Source: an uncultured Phocaeicola sp.
GTDB lineage: Bacteria > Bacteroidota > Bacteroidia > Bacteroidales > Bacteroidaceae
Reading direction: 5' to 3'
Assembly (NCBI GenBank): GCA_944320135.1
Contig: CALUGI010000018.1
Location: forward strand, 1 to 63,037
DNA: 63,037 bases
Part shown: one piece after another, positions 1 through 7,630 of the stretch
How the letters are laid out: the number at the start of each line of letters is the position of its first letter
How positions within the stretch are numbered: the first letter of the stretch is position 1
Notes under the pieces: model-generated
What the model saw: only the letters and a program-made list of their open reading frames with translations
What the model was told of the DNA's origin: nothing
Database searches by the model: none
Made by a program: the position numbers and the translations under genes

Positions 1-59
1 TTGAAGCAGAAACTATAGTTGGCCGGAGCGTTGTCGCAAAAGTTATAGTCGTTGTCCAT
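1..59 (-). CDS. Partial gene, N-terminus only (possibly hsdR)
   Basis: An ATG at 59 on the minus strand opens a frame of 19 codons that runs off the window edge. The peptide starts MDNDYNFCDNAP. It begins 12 bases after the hsdS stop codon, so it is probably the next gene of the restriction operon. By position it could be the restriction subunit HsdR, which is otherwise missing here, but 19 residues are too few to recognise any family. The call rests on spacing and the open frame only. Confidence 0.4.
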   Translation of the reverse strand, partial: MDNDYNFCDNAPANYSFCF

Positions 60-71
60 ATATATTGTTAT

Positions 72-1199
72 TTATTGCCCTATCTTCGCTAAAAGCAAAG
101 ACTGTAATTCTGTTAATTGGTTATTCTCTTGCCGCTTACACATCTTTAAAATGTCTATTGCATGGGCTTTCTGACTAAAGTAATCAAGGCTTTGTTCATT
201 GGGAATAACAAGAGGATATTTCATAATCCATTCTTTATCACCCCTTGGCATCTTTACACCATTACTTCCAGCCATTACATAATCAAAAAAAACATCTCTT
301 TCTATCGCATAGTACAATAAATGTGAGTCGAAATTCTTTCTGACTCGCAAACAAAGTACGTCATTGGAACAACATCCTTCAAATGTAGCTTTCCATATTT
401 TCTTGAAATAAGGACGTATATTAGAAACCAATATATCTTCTTTTCGAAATACAGTACCTTTACCTGTAGAAGGTAATGAAAGGGCAAAGGTTATACCCTT
501 TTTGTTTTTCAGCATATTTTCTGTAGATATATAAGTCCTTTCAGAAAACGAACTTATATTCCGTTTCTCGCTCACATAATCCGCAACCTCTCCCAAAGTC
601 CCCATTCTCCACCCATCGGGCAAATGTTCCTTATCAATCCCGTCCACGAACATCTTGCGATAGAGGGCTTGCGCCGTTTCTTCCAGCTTGGCAATGATTT
701 GTTCATTAAGACGAATGCGACGGGTAATCGCTTCGTATTCGGATACAATCTTTTGCTGCTGTTCTATGGGAGGAATGGGTAAAGTCATATCACAAAAATC
801 CTCCCATGTAAGGCTTCCTCTTACGCCACCAACAGCATAAAAACTTGCTTCTCTGTCGAATTCTTTTCGGGAGAACCACATCATGAGATATTGAGGAAGA
901 AGTTTTGTTGTGTCAAGAACTTCAAATACAGGATAAGTCGGCGACATAATAGCTTCTCTTTCTTCCAACATGGCTATAGGAACTTTCCCATCTCGGCTAA
1001 CCTGCATTAAACTACAAGCAAACTGCTCCTTCCGAATAATCTTATATTTGGATAAATCTGTGCCTATCACGTTTGCCACAGACGGGATAAAGGATTTATC
1101 TATGGTCAAACCTACAAGTTTCGTCACCTCCAAATCCCGATTCCTTACATCCACCTCGCGGATATAATCGCCCAGCCGTTTCATTTCTCCCTTATTCAT
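72..1199 (-). CDS. hsdS: Type I restriction-modification specificity subunit HsdS
   Basis: HsdS is the DNA-recognition subunit of a type I restriction-modification complex; each of its two target recognition domains reads one half of a split site. The 375-residue protein has the usual layout. The first recognition domain (about 1-140) ends in the conserved segment around LPIPPIEQQQKI (about 140-190), which leads into a helix with AKLEETAQALYRKMF. A second domain follows (from about LPDGWRMGTLGEV at 195) with a shorter C-terminal helix. Its start overlaps the end of the RhuM-Fic gene by 8 bases, which suggests translational coupling. HsdS domains are often shuffled between alleles; I saw no inverted partial copy in this window, though such copies could lie further left. 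Confidence 0.9.
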   Translation of the reverse strand: MNKGEMKRLGDYIREVDVRNRDLEVTKLVGLTIDKSFIPSVANVIGTDLSKYKIIRKEQFACSLMQVSRDGKVPIAMLEEREAIMSPTYPVFEVLDTTKLLPQYLMMWFSRKEFDREASFYAVGGVRGSLTWEDFCDMTLPIPPIEQQQKIVSEYEAITRRIRLNEQIIAKLEETAQALYRKMFVDGIDKEHLPDGWRMGTLGEVADYVSEKRNISSFSERTYISTENMLKNKKGITFALSLPSTGKGTVFRKEDILVSNIRPYFKKIWKATFEGCCSNDVLCLRVRKNFDSHLLYYAIERDVFFDYVMAGSNGVKMPRGDKEWIMKYPLVIPNEQSLDYFSQKAHAIDILKMCKRQENNQLTELQSLLLAKIGQ

Positions 1200-2196
1200 A
1201 GTTGTTCTTGTTTATCAGGTTCACAACTACTTTTACCATCACATCTTTTTCCTCCGTGCGGCTTTCGGCAATCATCAGCGTGAGGGCGACAAGGGTGTTG
1301 TCGGCTATGCGTTTCGTACCGTCCGGATTGTAAAGGATACCGTTGCCTGCCATAAACCATAAGAATAGCGTGGCGGCTATGCGCTTGTTGCCATCGCTGA
1401 ACGAATGATTCTTGGTTACGAGATAAAGCAACATGGCGGCTTTTTCTTCTACTGACGGATAGAGGTCTTGTCCGCCGAATGTCTGGTATATCTGCCCGAT
1501 GGAACTCTTGAATGAATCGTCTTTCTCATGGGCAAACCATTGGCTTCCACCGAACTTGGCTTTCAGTTCTTCGATAGCTTGCATGGCTCCTTCGTAGGTG
1601 GCACGAAATTTTGCTTCGTTCGTAGTCTGCTCTACCGACAACTGCTGATAATCATACTTGTCCAACGTATCAAGGGCATAGGCATAGTCGGAAACCACTT
1701 CCACCAGATTGAGGGCATCATCGGAAGTCAATGCCTCTTGTGCCTTGACCGTCCTGCCTAAGACGGCGACCAGCTGTTTCAGTTCCGTATAGCGTTGTTC
1801 CGTCAAAGCTTTATTGACGGCATAGCCTTTCACCAGATACTCTTTCAGAATGCGATTCGCCCATATACGAAACTGCGTGCCGCGCTGGCTTTTTACACGA
1901 TAGCCTACGGAAATGATGACATCTAAATTGTAGAGTATAATATTCTTAGTCTGCGTAAATCCCTTTCTACGACCATAATCCTTGGTATGTGCAAAATTTG
2001 CACATGTGGTCTCACGCTCCAATTCATGTTCTTTATATATATTGTTAATATGTCGCCCGATGACAGTCCTGTCTTTTTGAAACAGTTCTGCCATCTGTGC
2101 CTGTGACAGCCATACCGTATCTCCATCCATCCTGACATCTACGGTGGTTTGCCCATCAGCGGTACGGTAAATTACAATCTTGTCATTCAAGTCCAT
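1192..2196 (-). CDS. RhuM-type protein with C-terminal Fic/Doc domain
   Basis: The first ~130 residues look like the RhuM (virulence protein) family, with a predicted DNA-binding start (VWLSQAQMAELFQKDRTVIGRHI, written here only as residues 28-50) and a segment around GYRVKSQRGTQFRIWANRIL typical of that family. The C-terminal half is Fic/Doc-like: residues 264-272 read HSFSDGNKR, close to the Doc motif HxFx(D/N)xNKR. Fic/Doc enzymes move AMP or phosphate onto protein targets and are often toxins. The gene lies inside the hsdM-hsdS operon, overlapping hsdM by 14 bases and hsdS by 8, so it is co-translated with the modification enzyme. A role as a toxin or guard tied to the restriction system is my inference. 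No separate antitoxin is visible, but the RhuM part could control the Fic part in cis. Confidence 0.85.
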   Translation of the reverse strand: MDLNDKIVIYRTADGQTTVDVRMDGDTVWLSQAQMAELFQKDRTVIGRHINNIYKEHELERETTCANFAHTKDYGRRKGFTQTKNIILYNLDVIISVGYRVKSQRGTQFRIWANRILKEYLVKGYAVNKALTEQRYTELKQLVAVLGRTVKAQEALTSDDALNLVEVVSDYAYALDTLDKYDYQQLSVEQTTNEAKFRATYEGAMQAIEELKAKFGGSQWFAHEKDDSFKSSIGQIYQTFGGQDLYPSVEEKAAMLLYLVTKNHSFSDGNKRIAATLFLWFMAGNGILYNPDGTKRIADNTLVALTLMIAESRTEEKDVMVKVVVNLINKNNYE

Positions 2197-3748
2197 ATCC
2201 CAACTCTTTAAACAGGTTCAACAGTTCCTTTTTGCTTTCCTCTTCCTTACGGAGCAGTTCTTGCATCTCACTTTGCAGTTGCGTCATCTTCGTATCGAAG
2301 TCGATGCCCTCATCCCGGTTCTTGAACTCGATGTATTTGCTGGGCACGAGCGACCACCCTTTTGCCTCGATTTCTTCCAACGTGGCAGAATAGCAGTACT
2401 CGGGTACGTTTTGATAGGTCTGTTCATGGCTTTCGCGCTGCCAGTTATGGAAGTTTTCGGCTATTTGGGCAATTTGTTCCGGTGAGAACTGGATATACTT
2501 CTTCTCGAAAGGCTCTCCCCACTGACGCAAGTCGATGAAAAGTACCTCGTTTTCCCGGTTACGGTATTTTACCAACTCGCCATTCTGCTCTACGGTGCAG
2601 GCTTTGCGGTTACCAGCCAATATCCAAAGCGTCACACTGATATCCGTAGAATAGAACATGTTGCGCGGCAGGATGACAATGGCTTCTACCAAATGATTCT
2701 TCAGCAACTGGCGGCGGATGTTCAGTTCCGTGCCGTCACCGCTCAACGCACCGTTGGCAAGCAGGAAGCCTGCCATTCCGTTGGCTGACAGTTTGGAGAC
2801 GATGTTCAGAATCCAGCCGTAGTTGGCATTACTCGTAGGAGGCACTTCATATCCCTGCCAACGCGGGTCGTTGGTCAATTCATTCTCTGCGCGCCATGAT
2901 TTCTGATTGAAAGGAGGATTGGCCATGATGAAATCGGCCTTCAAATTCTTATGTTGGTCATCATGGAACGTATCGGCTGCCCGCTCGCCCAAATTGCAGG
3001 CAATGCCTCGGATGGCAAGGTTCATCTTTGCCAATTTGTAGGTGGTATTGGTATATTCCTGTCCATAGACGGAAATGTCTTTCTTGTTACCATGATGCGC
3101 CTCAATGAACTTCATACTTTGCACGAACATACCGCCCGAACCGCAACAAGGGTCGTATATCTTGCCTCGATAGGGCTGTATCATTTCCGCGATGAGGTTG
3201 ACAATCGTCTTGGGCGTGTAATATTCTCCCTTTCCTTTGCCTTCGGCTATGGCAAACTTGCCCAAGAAGTATTCGTAGACACGCCCTATCAAGTCGTGTT
3301 CCTTGTCTTTCTGCGTATCTATCTTGCCGATAACATCCAACAGACTGGCCAGCTTGGTACGGTCAAGTCCCAATCCGGAATAATAATTGCTGGGCAAAGC
3401 TCCTTTCAACGAAGGGTTGTCCTTCTCCACCTGCGCCAAAGCCGCGTCTATCTTGATGGCGATGTCGTTCTGCTTGGCATTCTCCATCAGGTAATCCCAA
3501 CGGCTGATTTCATTCAAATAAAAGACATTCTTGGCATTGTAGAATACAGGTTGGTCTACAAACGCCTCCTTATGGTCGGCTATCAGCTCGTTGCGCCGTT
3601 CCACAAAACGGTCGTAGGCGTATTTCAAGAATATCAAGCTCAATACTACATGCTTGTATTCTGACGGTTCGACTGACCCTCGCAGCTTGTTGGCAGATTC
3701 CCAAAGAGTTTCTTCTATGCTTTTTTCTTTCTGTTGTTTCTTTGCCAT
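2183..3748 (-). CDS. hsdM: Type I restriction-modification methyltransferase subunit HsdM
   Basis: HsdM transfers methyl groups from S-adenosylmethionine to adenine in the site chosen by HsdS, protecting host DNA. The 521-residue protein starts with the HsdM N-terminal helical domain (IEETLWESANKLRG). Motif I for SAM binding, DPCCGSGG, is at 199-206 and the catalytic motif NPPF at 277-280 inside ADFIMANPPF, which marks an N6-adenine methyltransferase. Length is normal. It is the second gene of the operon, following a small XRE regulator by 4 bases, and its end overlaps the RhuM-Fic gene. No lesion is visible. Confidence 0.95.
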   Translation of the reverse strand: MAKKQQKEKSIEETLWESANKLRGSVEPSEYKHVVLSLIFLKYAYDRFVERRNELIADHKEAFVDQPVFYNAKNVFYLNEISRWDYLMENAKQNDIAIKIDAALAQVEKDNPSLKGALPSNYYSGLGLDRTKLASLLDVIGKIDTQKDKEHDLIGRVYEYFLGKFAIAEGKGKGEYYTPKTIVNLIAEMIQPYRGKIYDPCCGSGGMFVQSMKFIEAHHGNKKDISVYGQEYTNTTYKLAKMNLAIRGIACNLGERAADTFHDDQHKNLKADFIMANPPFNQKSWRAENELTNDPRWQGYEVPPTSNANYGWILNIVSKLSANGMAGFLLANGALSGDGTELNIRRQLLKNHLVEAIVILPRNMFYSTDISVTLWILAGNRKACTVEQNGELVKYRNRENEVLFIDLRQWGEPFEKKYIQFSPEQIAQIAENFHNWQRESHEQTYQNVPEYCYSATLEEIEAKGWSLVPSKYIEFKNRDEGIDFDTKMTQLQSEMQELLRKEEESKKELLNLFKELGYGLE

Positions 3749-3752
3749 GGCG

Positions 3753-3965
3753 TTATTCTTCTATTCCGTTATTAATCAATCTTCTCGCATCCACATTCAA
3801 TATAGCAGCTATCTTCATCAGCATTTCCAATGAGGGTTGGCTTGTATTGGAACACCAACGGGAAACAGTCGCCTCATTCTTTCCCAACTGTCCGGCCAGC
3901 CATTTCCCTGTCTTGCCTTGTTCCACTAATACTATTTTTAATCGGTTTATCTTTTCTGTTCCCAT
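3753..3965 (-). CDS. Small XRE-family transcriptional regulator
   Basis: This 70-residue protein is almost entirely a helix-turn-helix of the XRE/Cro type: GKTGKWLAGQLGKNEATVSRW, then SLEMLMKIAAILNVDARRLI. I chose the ATG at 3965 (MGTEKINRLK) over one at 4013 because a promoter -7 match (TACCTTTG, minus strand) sits at 4011-4018, which would place the longer start upstream of the transcript. It stops 4 bases before hsdM, so it is the first gene of the restriction operon. By analogy with controller (C) proteins it probably times or limits hsd expression; this is inferred from position. Confidence 0.85.
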   Translation of the reverse strand: MGTEKINRLKIVLVEQGKTGKWLAGQLGKNEATVSRWCSNTSQPSLEMLMKIAAILNVDARRLINNGIEE

Positions 3966-4010
3966 ATTTTTCTGTATTACAAAAATGCGATAATAGATTG
4001 ATGATATTTG

Positions 4011-4018
4011 CAAAGGTA
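4011..4018 (-). promoter_or_regulatory. Promoter -7 element of the XRE-hsd operon
   Basis: The minus strand reads TACCTTTG, an exact match to the Bacteroides -7 consensus TAnnTTTG, about 45 bases ahead of the chosen XRE start. No clear TTTG lies at the -33 position. It is the only good match in the 158-base gap between the XRE gene and the mobilization genes. Confidence 0.5.
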
Positions 4019-4123
4019 ATGATTAAGAGTGAGAACGAATAAAAACTTAGCCACAAATTTCTCTTATTGCTCATTTTTTTATTCTTATGGAGGTCGTATC
4101 GGCCGTTTTACTTGTACCATATT

Positions 4124-4774
4124 TTACTTTTGAGTTTGTTCCGCTTTCAATCTCTCCTGCATCAAACTGTCGGATACAGCCTTCAAATCCCTGTCATATC
4201 CGTCAGCCTCTTGACGCAGCCATTCGATGGTTTTCTCGTCACGCCGGATGTCGAACACGTCATTCAGCCAAAGGATGGCCTTTGCGTCGCATCCTCCCCA
4301 TGAACGGATGGCGCGGAACTTCAAGGCATCGTCCGCATATTGTCGCTTGGATTTCCAAAGTTCGATGTTGCCCCAGATGGAAAGACTGCACACGACACCC
4401 ATGCCGACCAAAAGAGAAAATACCTTGCTCGACCGGATGTCGAAACAGTGGCGGTGGATATGTTCCAGCGGCTCATCCTTCCGTCCTTCCGAACTTCGGG
4501 CAAACGATTCCTTCAAGTCACGCAACAGGTGTAGAATCCTGTTTGACGCATGAACTTCGGCTTCGGCGAATTTGGTCAGCATAGCTTTTGTTTGTTCCTG
4601 ATGCTCCTTTGCGAAACTGTCGAACAGATCCTTTATGGGAGACAAATCCATTGCAGGAACTTGGTCTCCTGATTGTCTGTTACTTACTTTTGGAGCGTTC
4701 TCCAATTTGTTATTGATGCCCTTTAAGCCATTCTTGATGTCTTCGAAGAGCGCATAAACTTCGTTATTATCCAT
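4124..4774 (-). CDS. Mobilization-module protein with one membrane segment
   Basis: I do not recognise a named family. The 216-residue protein begins with a polar, likely coiled part (about 1-115, rich in E, K, Q), then has one hydrophobic stretch (VFSLLVGMGVVCSLSIWGNI, about 131-150), then a charged tail (about 150-216, EWLRQEADGYDRDLKAVSD). It starts 2 bases after the relaxase stop, so it is the last gene of a MobC-relaxase-TM protein operon. Proteins of this shape often follow relaxases in Bacteroides mobilizable elements. It may tether the relaxosome or help DNA reach the host conjugation machine; that is inference from position. Confidence 0.7.
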   Translation of the reverse strand: MDNNEVYALFEDIKNGLKGINNKLENAPKVSNRQSGDQVPAMDLSPIKDLFDSFAKEHQEQTKAMLTKFAEAEVHASNRILHLLRDLKESFARSSEGRKDEPLEHIHRHCFDIRSSKVFSLLVGMGVVCSLSIWGNIELWKSKRQYADDALKFRAIRSWGGCDAKAILWLNDVFDIRRDEKTIEWLRQEADGYDRDLKAVSDSLMQERLKAEQTQK

Positions 4775-4776
4775 GT

Positions 4777-5733
4777 TTAGAATCTGATTTTACGTTGTCT
4801 CTTTTTCTTGTTCTTACGTTTTAGCTGTTCCTCAAAATAGTTCTCGTCCGCCTGTGCGTTTGTATTGGCAGGCATGAACAAGCCGATGGAACCGCTGTAC
4901 AAGTCATCATTGCTTCTTGGCTCATATTGCGGAGGTTGTTGCACGGGGTATTCGTAGCCTGCCGTTTGGTTGGTCGCCATTCTCTGCCGTTCCTCATATC
5001 GGTTGGTGTTCAATGCCGCGTCTATCTTGGAATAACTGAACCGCCTGTCAATCTTGGAACCGCTGAACGAATAACCGTTTTTGGAGAATACGACACCCTG
5101 CACCTCGTCTGAACCACCCTTGTACTTGAACCGCAACTCTACGCCTTGTTTCTCCAAATTAACAGCCAATTGCCGCCAATTTCCACACCTTGCAACTTCA
5201 GATTTAAGGATGGAATAAAGCTCGTATTTGGTCTTGTCCGGCTCTTTCAGGCGGTGGCGTTTCACTCGCTCCTTACCGTCGGTGAAGTACAGTCCGTACT
5301 TCCGTGTCAGTTCCTTGCAGATACGTATGCTGCGTATCCGCTCGTTCCGGTCGCTGATTGTCCTGCCATCATTGGCGATGCGGTTGAAAGCGATATGCAC
5401 ATGCGGATGCTCCTTATCGAAGTGGCGCACGATAAGGATTTGCGTGTCGGTTATCCCCATTGCATTCAGATATTCCAACGCTATTCCTGCCATTGCCCGG
5501 TCGGTCAGGCGGTGCTCGTCCTCCTTGGAAAACGCCAGCGCGATGTGTCCTACTGGCTTCATTACCCTCGGATTCATCCTTGCCTGCGCCTCGAAACTGC
5601 CTACTATCGTCTCCTTATTCTCGGCAAACAAGCCGTCACAGACGAGGATTCTCGCCTCCTTTTCCTTGTCAAGAATGTAGTCCACCACACCCTTGAAGTT
5701 GCTTCCCTTGACTATTTTGGCTATCATATCCAA
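4777..5733 (-). CDS. Relaxase / mobilization protein (MobA-type)
   Basis: This enzyme nicks the element at oriT and carries the strand into the recipient during mobilization. The 318-residue protein has the three-histidine metal motif HFDKEHPHVH at 104-113, followed by IAFNR, as in Bacteroides MobA/BmgA-type relaxases. The nicking tyrosine should lie near the N-terminus; Y19 in GVVDYI is the best candidate. The C-terminal tail is short and basic (KRKNKKKRQRK). No helicase or primase domain is present, so transfer would need a helper conjugative element. It follows mobC by 3 bases. Confidence 0.9.
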   Translation of the reverse strand: MDMIAKIVKGSNFKGVVDYILDKEKEARILVCDGLFAENKETIVGSFEAQARMNPRVMKPVGHIALAFSKEDEHRLTDRAMAGIALEYLNAMGITDTQILIVRHFDKEHPHVHIAFNRIANDGRTISDRNERIRSIRICKELTRKYGLYFTDGKERVKRHRLKEPDKTKYELYSILKSEVARCGNWRQLAVNLEKQGVELRFKYKGGSDEVQGVVFSKNGYSFSGSKIDRRFSYSKIDAALNTNRYEERQRMATNQTAGYEYPVQQPPQYEPRSNDDLYSGSIGLFMPANTNAQADENYFEEQLKRKNKKKRQRKIRF

Positions 5734-5736
5734 CCG

Positions 5737-6102
5737 CTATAAAAGGATTAGGTTAAGTACTTCCTCGATACGCGCGACCAACACACGGCATTCCAATCTC
5801 ACGGTGGCGAAGCCTGCCGCGTTAGCCTTGTGCGCAAGCTGGTTGAGGTTGTTCGCCATACCGCAAAGCTGGCGGATGTAACTCGTATGCTCCGGAGTAA
5901 GCCGTTCCTTCACCTGCCCGTCTCTCATGCAGCTGCGCAGGAATTCCCCGGCGGTCATGCCCGCGCTCCGTGCCTTGCCTTTCAGCGTGTAGTAGTCCGA
6001 TGTCGCCATCTTCACCGTGAGGAGGTATTTCAACTTGTCAGCCGCTCCCTTCTTGGGACGGCCTCCCTTGTTCCTTCTGTCAAATTTCTTTTTCTGTTCC
6101 AT
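5737..6102 (-). CDS. mobC: Mobilization relaxosome accessory protein MobC
   Basis: MobC-type proteins bind oriT beside the relaxase and help open the DNA. This 121-residue protein has a basic N-terminus (RRNKGGRPKKG), a ribbon-helix-helix-like part (YLLTVKMATSDYYTLKGKARSAGMTAGEFL, about residues 26-56) and the MobC signature region (YIRQLCGMANNLNQLAHKANAAG). It is the first gene of the mob operon and lies right next to the palindromic oriT candidate at 6139-6232, the usual arrangement. Confidence 0.88.
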   Translation of the reverse strand: MEQKKKFDRRNKGGRPKKGAADKLKYLLTVKMATSDYYTLKGKARSAGMTAGEFLRSCMRDGQVKERLTPEHTSYIRQLCGMANNLNQLAHKANAAGFATVRLECRVLVARIEEVLNLILL

Positions 6103-6138
6103 TGATTTCTACTGATTAGCATGTGATTACCTGTTAGA

Positions 6139-6232
6139 CCAACGGGATGCGGCTTCCACGGAGTTTGGGAGTGGGAGCAGGAGGTTTCGGTATGCCCGAA
6201 ACACAAACTTGCTCCCCTCAAAACTCCGTTGG
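6139..6232. other. Candidate origin of transfer (oriT), nested palindrome
   Basis: The 181-base gap between mobC and the DUF3408-like gene holds nested inverted repeats. ACGGAGTTT (6158-6166) and GGGAGCA (6173-6179) pair with TGCTCCC (6210-6216) and AAACTCCGT (6221-6229). Inside them GTTTCGG (6184-6190) pairs with CCGAAAC (6196-6202), and CCAACGG (6139-6145) pairs with CCGTTGG (6226-6232). Position directly upstream of mobC-relaxase and the long imperfect palindrome are typical of oriT. The nick site is not identified. Confidence 0.65.
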
Positions 6233-6283
6233 ATGGATTCAGAGTAACTCCCAACTATATCCCGTCAGTCCACCTCTTAATTC

Positions 6284-6724
6284 TCAGAGTTTACGCCATG
6301 CCTCGATGTCCTCACCGTAGGTGGCAAGATGCTGCCGGGCGATGTTTTCCACCAGTCCCGACACGCTCATCTTCCGCTCACCGAACATGCGGACGATGCG
6401 GTCGAGGGCATCTCGCGTGTTGCGGCTGAGGAACACGGGCTTGCGGTCTTCGATGGACGGAACAGGGAGGAAGGTCTCCTTGTATTCCTCCAACGATGCC
6501 CGGCGTTGCTTACCGCTGATGCGGCGTGCAACTTGCGGAGCTTCGTCCGTCTGTTCCGGCATAGGTTCATTGACCATTGCCATTCCCTGTTGTACTGCCT
6601 CGCTTGCCTGTTCCTGTGTTTCGGCAGGCTGCGGTTCTGACTTCGCCATTTCCTTACTTGGCAGGTCTCCCAAAAATGTCTGCAATGCTGCATCCATTGT
6701 CTGATTGCTTACGTTCTTTTTCAT
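6284..6724 (-). CDS. DUF3408-like mobile-element protein
   Basis: The 146-residue protein starts at MKKNVSNQTMD; upstream in-frame codons look non-coding. A low-complexity region rich in E, P and Q (about 15-65) is followed by a conserved C-terminal part (VFLSRNTRDALDRIVRMFGERKMSVSGLVENIARQHLATYGEDIEAWRKL, residues ~96-146). This resembles DUF3408, common in Bacteroides conjugative and mobilizable elements and possibly related to ribbon-helix-helix DNA-binding proteins. It is transcribed toward mobC across the oriT candidate. Function unknown; DNA binding or partition-like roles are plausible. Confidence 0.7.
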   Translation of the reverse strand: MKKNVSNQTMDAALQTFLGDLPSKEMAKSEPQPAETQEQASEAVQQGMAMVNEPMPEQTDEAPQVARRISGKQRRASLEEYKETFLPVPSIEDRKPVFLSRNTRDALDRIVRMFGERKMSVSGLVENIARQHLATYGEDIEAWRKL

Positions 6725-6899
6725 ACTTGCTTGAATTAAATGTTTAACAATGTTGGTCACAGTGCGCACGTTAGACCGATTATCGACTGCAAAGGAAGCG
6801 GATACATTACAGGCTGTCAAACGGTTGGGTTCGGTGTGGCAACATTGTACGGGTTTGCATTACGCGCATTAGGTTGGCGGTGGATATTGCGCCGATTTG

Positions 6900-7009
6900 C
6901 CATCAGGATAAGTCCGTAAGGGATGTGGCATCAGTCCGGATGTCATGTAGGATAAGGCCGGACTTGATGTAGGATGAAGTCCGGGGTGATGTAGGTTGCC
7001 ATGACAGCT
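6900..7009. repeat. Five tandem imperfect 22-bp repeats
   Basis: Five units start at 6900, 6922, 6944, 6966 and 6988, exactly 22 bases apart. The clearest units share GATGTAGGAT followed by AAGTCCGG or GAAGTCCGG (6944-6961 and 6966-6984); units 1 and 2 keep the CAT...GTCCG part, and unit 5 keeps only GATGTAGGTT. They lie in the 549-base gap between the DUF3408-like gene and the divergent helix-turn-helix genes. The strict spacing, two DNA turns, suggests a protein-binding array such as iterons or excisionase sites. Confidence 0.8.
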
Positions 7010-7058
7010 GCTTTGTGAAATTAAAGAACGCCAGAGGCTACCAGACCGACGCCAAATG

Positions 7059-7191
7059 CTGCCACGCAAGTGGAAAGTGATTGGATTATGCCGGGTTTCG
7101 CTTTCCTTTGCATCACGGACGCTTGGAACAGCTGTTACAGGTCGGCGGACAACGCCACTCCCTGCCACTTGCTGCCACAAGCTGCCAGCCC
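7059..7191. repeat. Short CTGCCAC repeats, three in 10-bp tandem
   Basis: CTGCCACTTG (7162-7171), CTGCCACAAG (7172-7181) and CTGCCAGCCC (7182-7191) follow each other directly at one helical turn, and CTGCCACGCAAG occurs again at 7059-7070. They sit 80 bases before the first helix-turn-helix gene, so they could be operator or recombination accessory sites. No other feature is seen in this part of the gap. Confidence 0.55.
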
Positions 7192-7273
7192 ATTGCAAAG
7201 CCATTGTTTAATGCGAACACTGGTTTTACTTTGCAGGAGAAACGGATTATTAACAACAAAAACAAGATAAAGA

Positions 7274-7585
7274 ATGAACGTAGTGATTATTTCGAAAGAA
7301 AAGTATGAGGAAATGGTCGGCAAGCTTAACCTGTTGTCCGACCGAGTGAATGAAATCATCGGCAGGCGTGAAAAAGGGAAGCTCAGCCGTTGGATGGACA
7401 ATCAGGACGTCTGCCAGCAGTTGCGCATCAGTCCACGCACCTTGCAGACGCTCCGCGACAACGGGACGCTGGCTTACTCACAAATCGGGCATAAGATTTT
7501 CTACAAGCCGGAGGACGTTCAAAGTATTGTCCGGCTTGTGGAGGACAGACGCAAGGATGCAGCATGGCGTGGTCGGACTATTTGA
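7274..7585 (+). CDS. Helix-turn-helix protein, excisionase-like (copy 1)
   Basis: The 103-residue protein has an N-terminal helix (about 1-38) and a winged helix-turn-helix of the MerR/excisionase kind: WMDNQDVCQQLRISPRTLQ, then a wing with LAYSQIGHKIFYKPEDVQ (about residues 41-88). It is a paralog of the next gene, sharing the pattern S-x-RTLQ-x-x-R-x-NG-x-x-AY-x-QxG-x-K. Such pairs accompany tyrosine integrases in Bacteroides mobile elements and may act as recombination directionality factors or regulators. An approximate promoter (TACTTTG at 7217-7223) lies upstream but deviates from the consensus. Confidence 0.82.
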   Translation: MNVVIISKEKYEEMVGKLNLLSDRVNEIIGRREKGKLSRWMDNQDVCQQLRISPRTLQTLRDNGTLAYSQIGHKIFYKPEDVQSIVRLVEDRRKDAAWRGRTI

Positions 7586-7630
7586 CTTGAAGATAAAAAA
7601 ACACTAAATCCATTGTAAGTACTGTAAATT

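Noticed and set aside
3753-4013. Longer start (4013) for the XRE regulator
   Set aside because: A promoter -7 match overlaps that start, and the added 16 residues have no family support.
6900-7009. The 22-bp repeats as a CRISPR array
   Set aside because: The units are contiguous without spacers, imperfect, and no cas genes are present.
6869-7204. A 111-codon open frame on the minus strand across the 22-bp repeats
   Set aside because: Its protein is made of repeat translations and has no family resemblance; the region is better explained as binding-site repeats.
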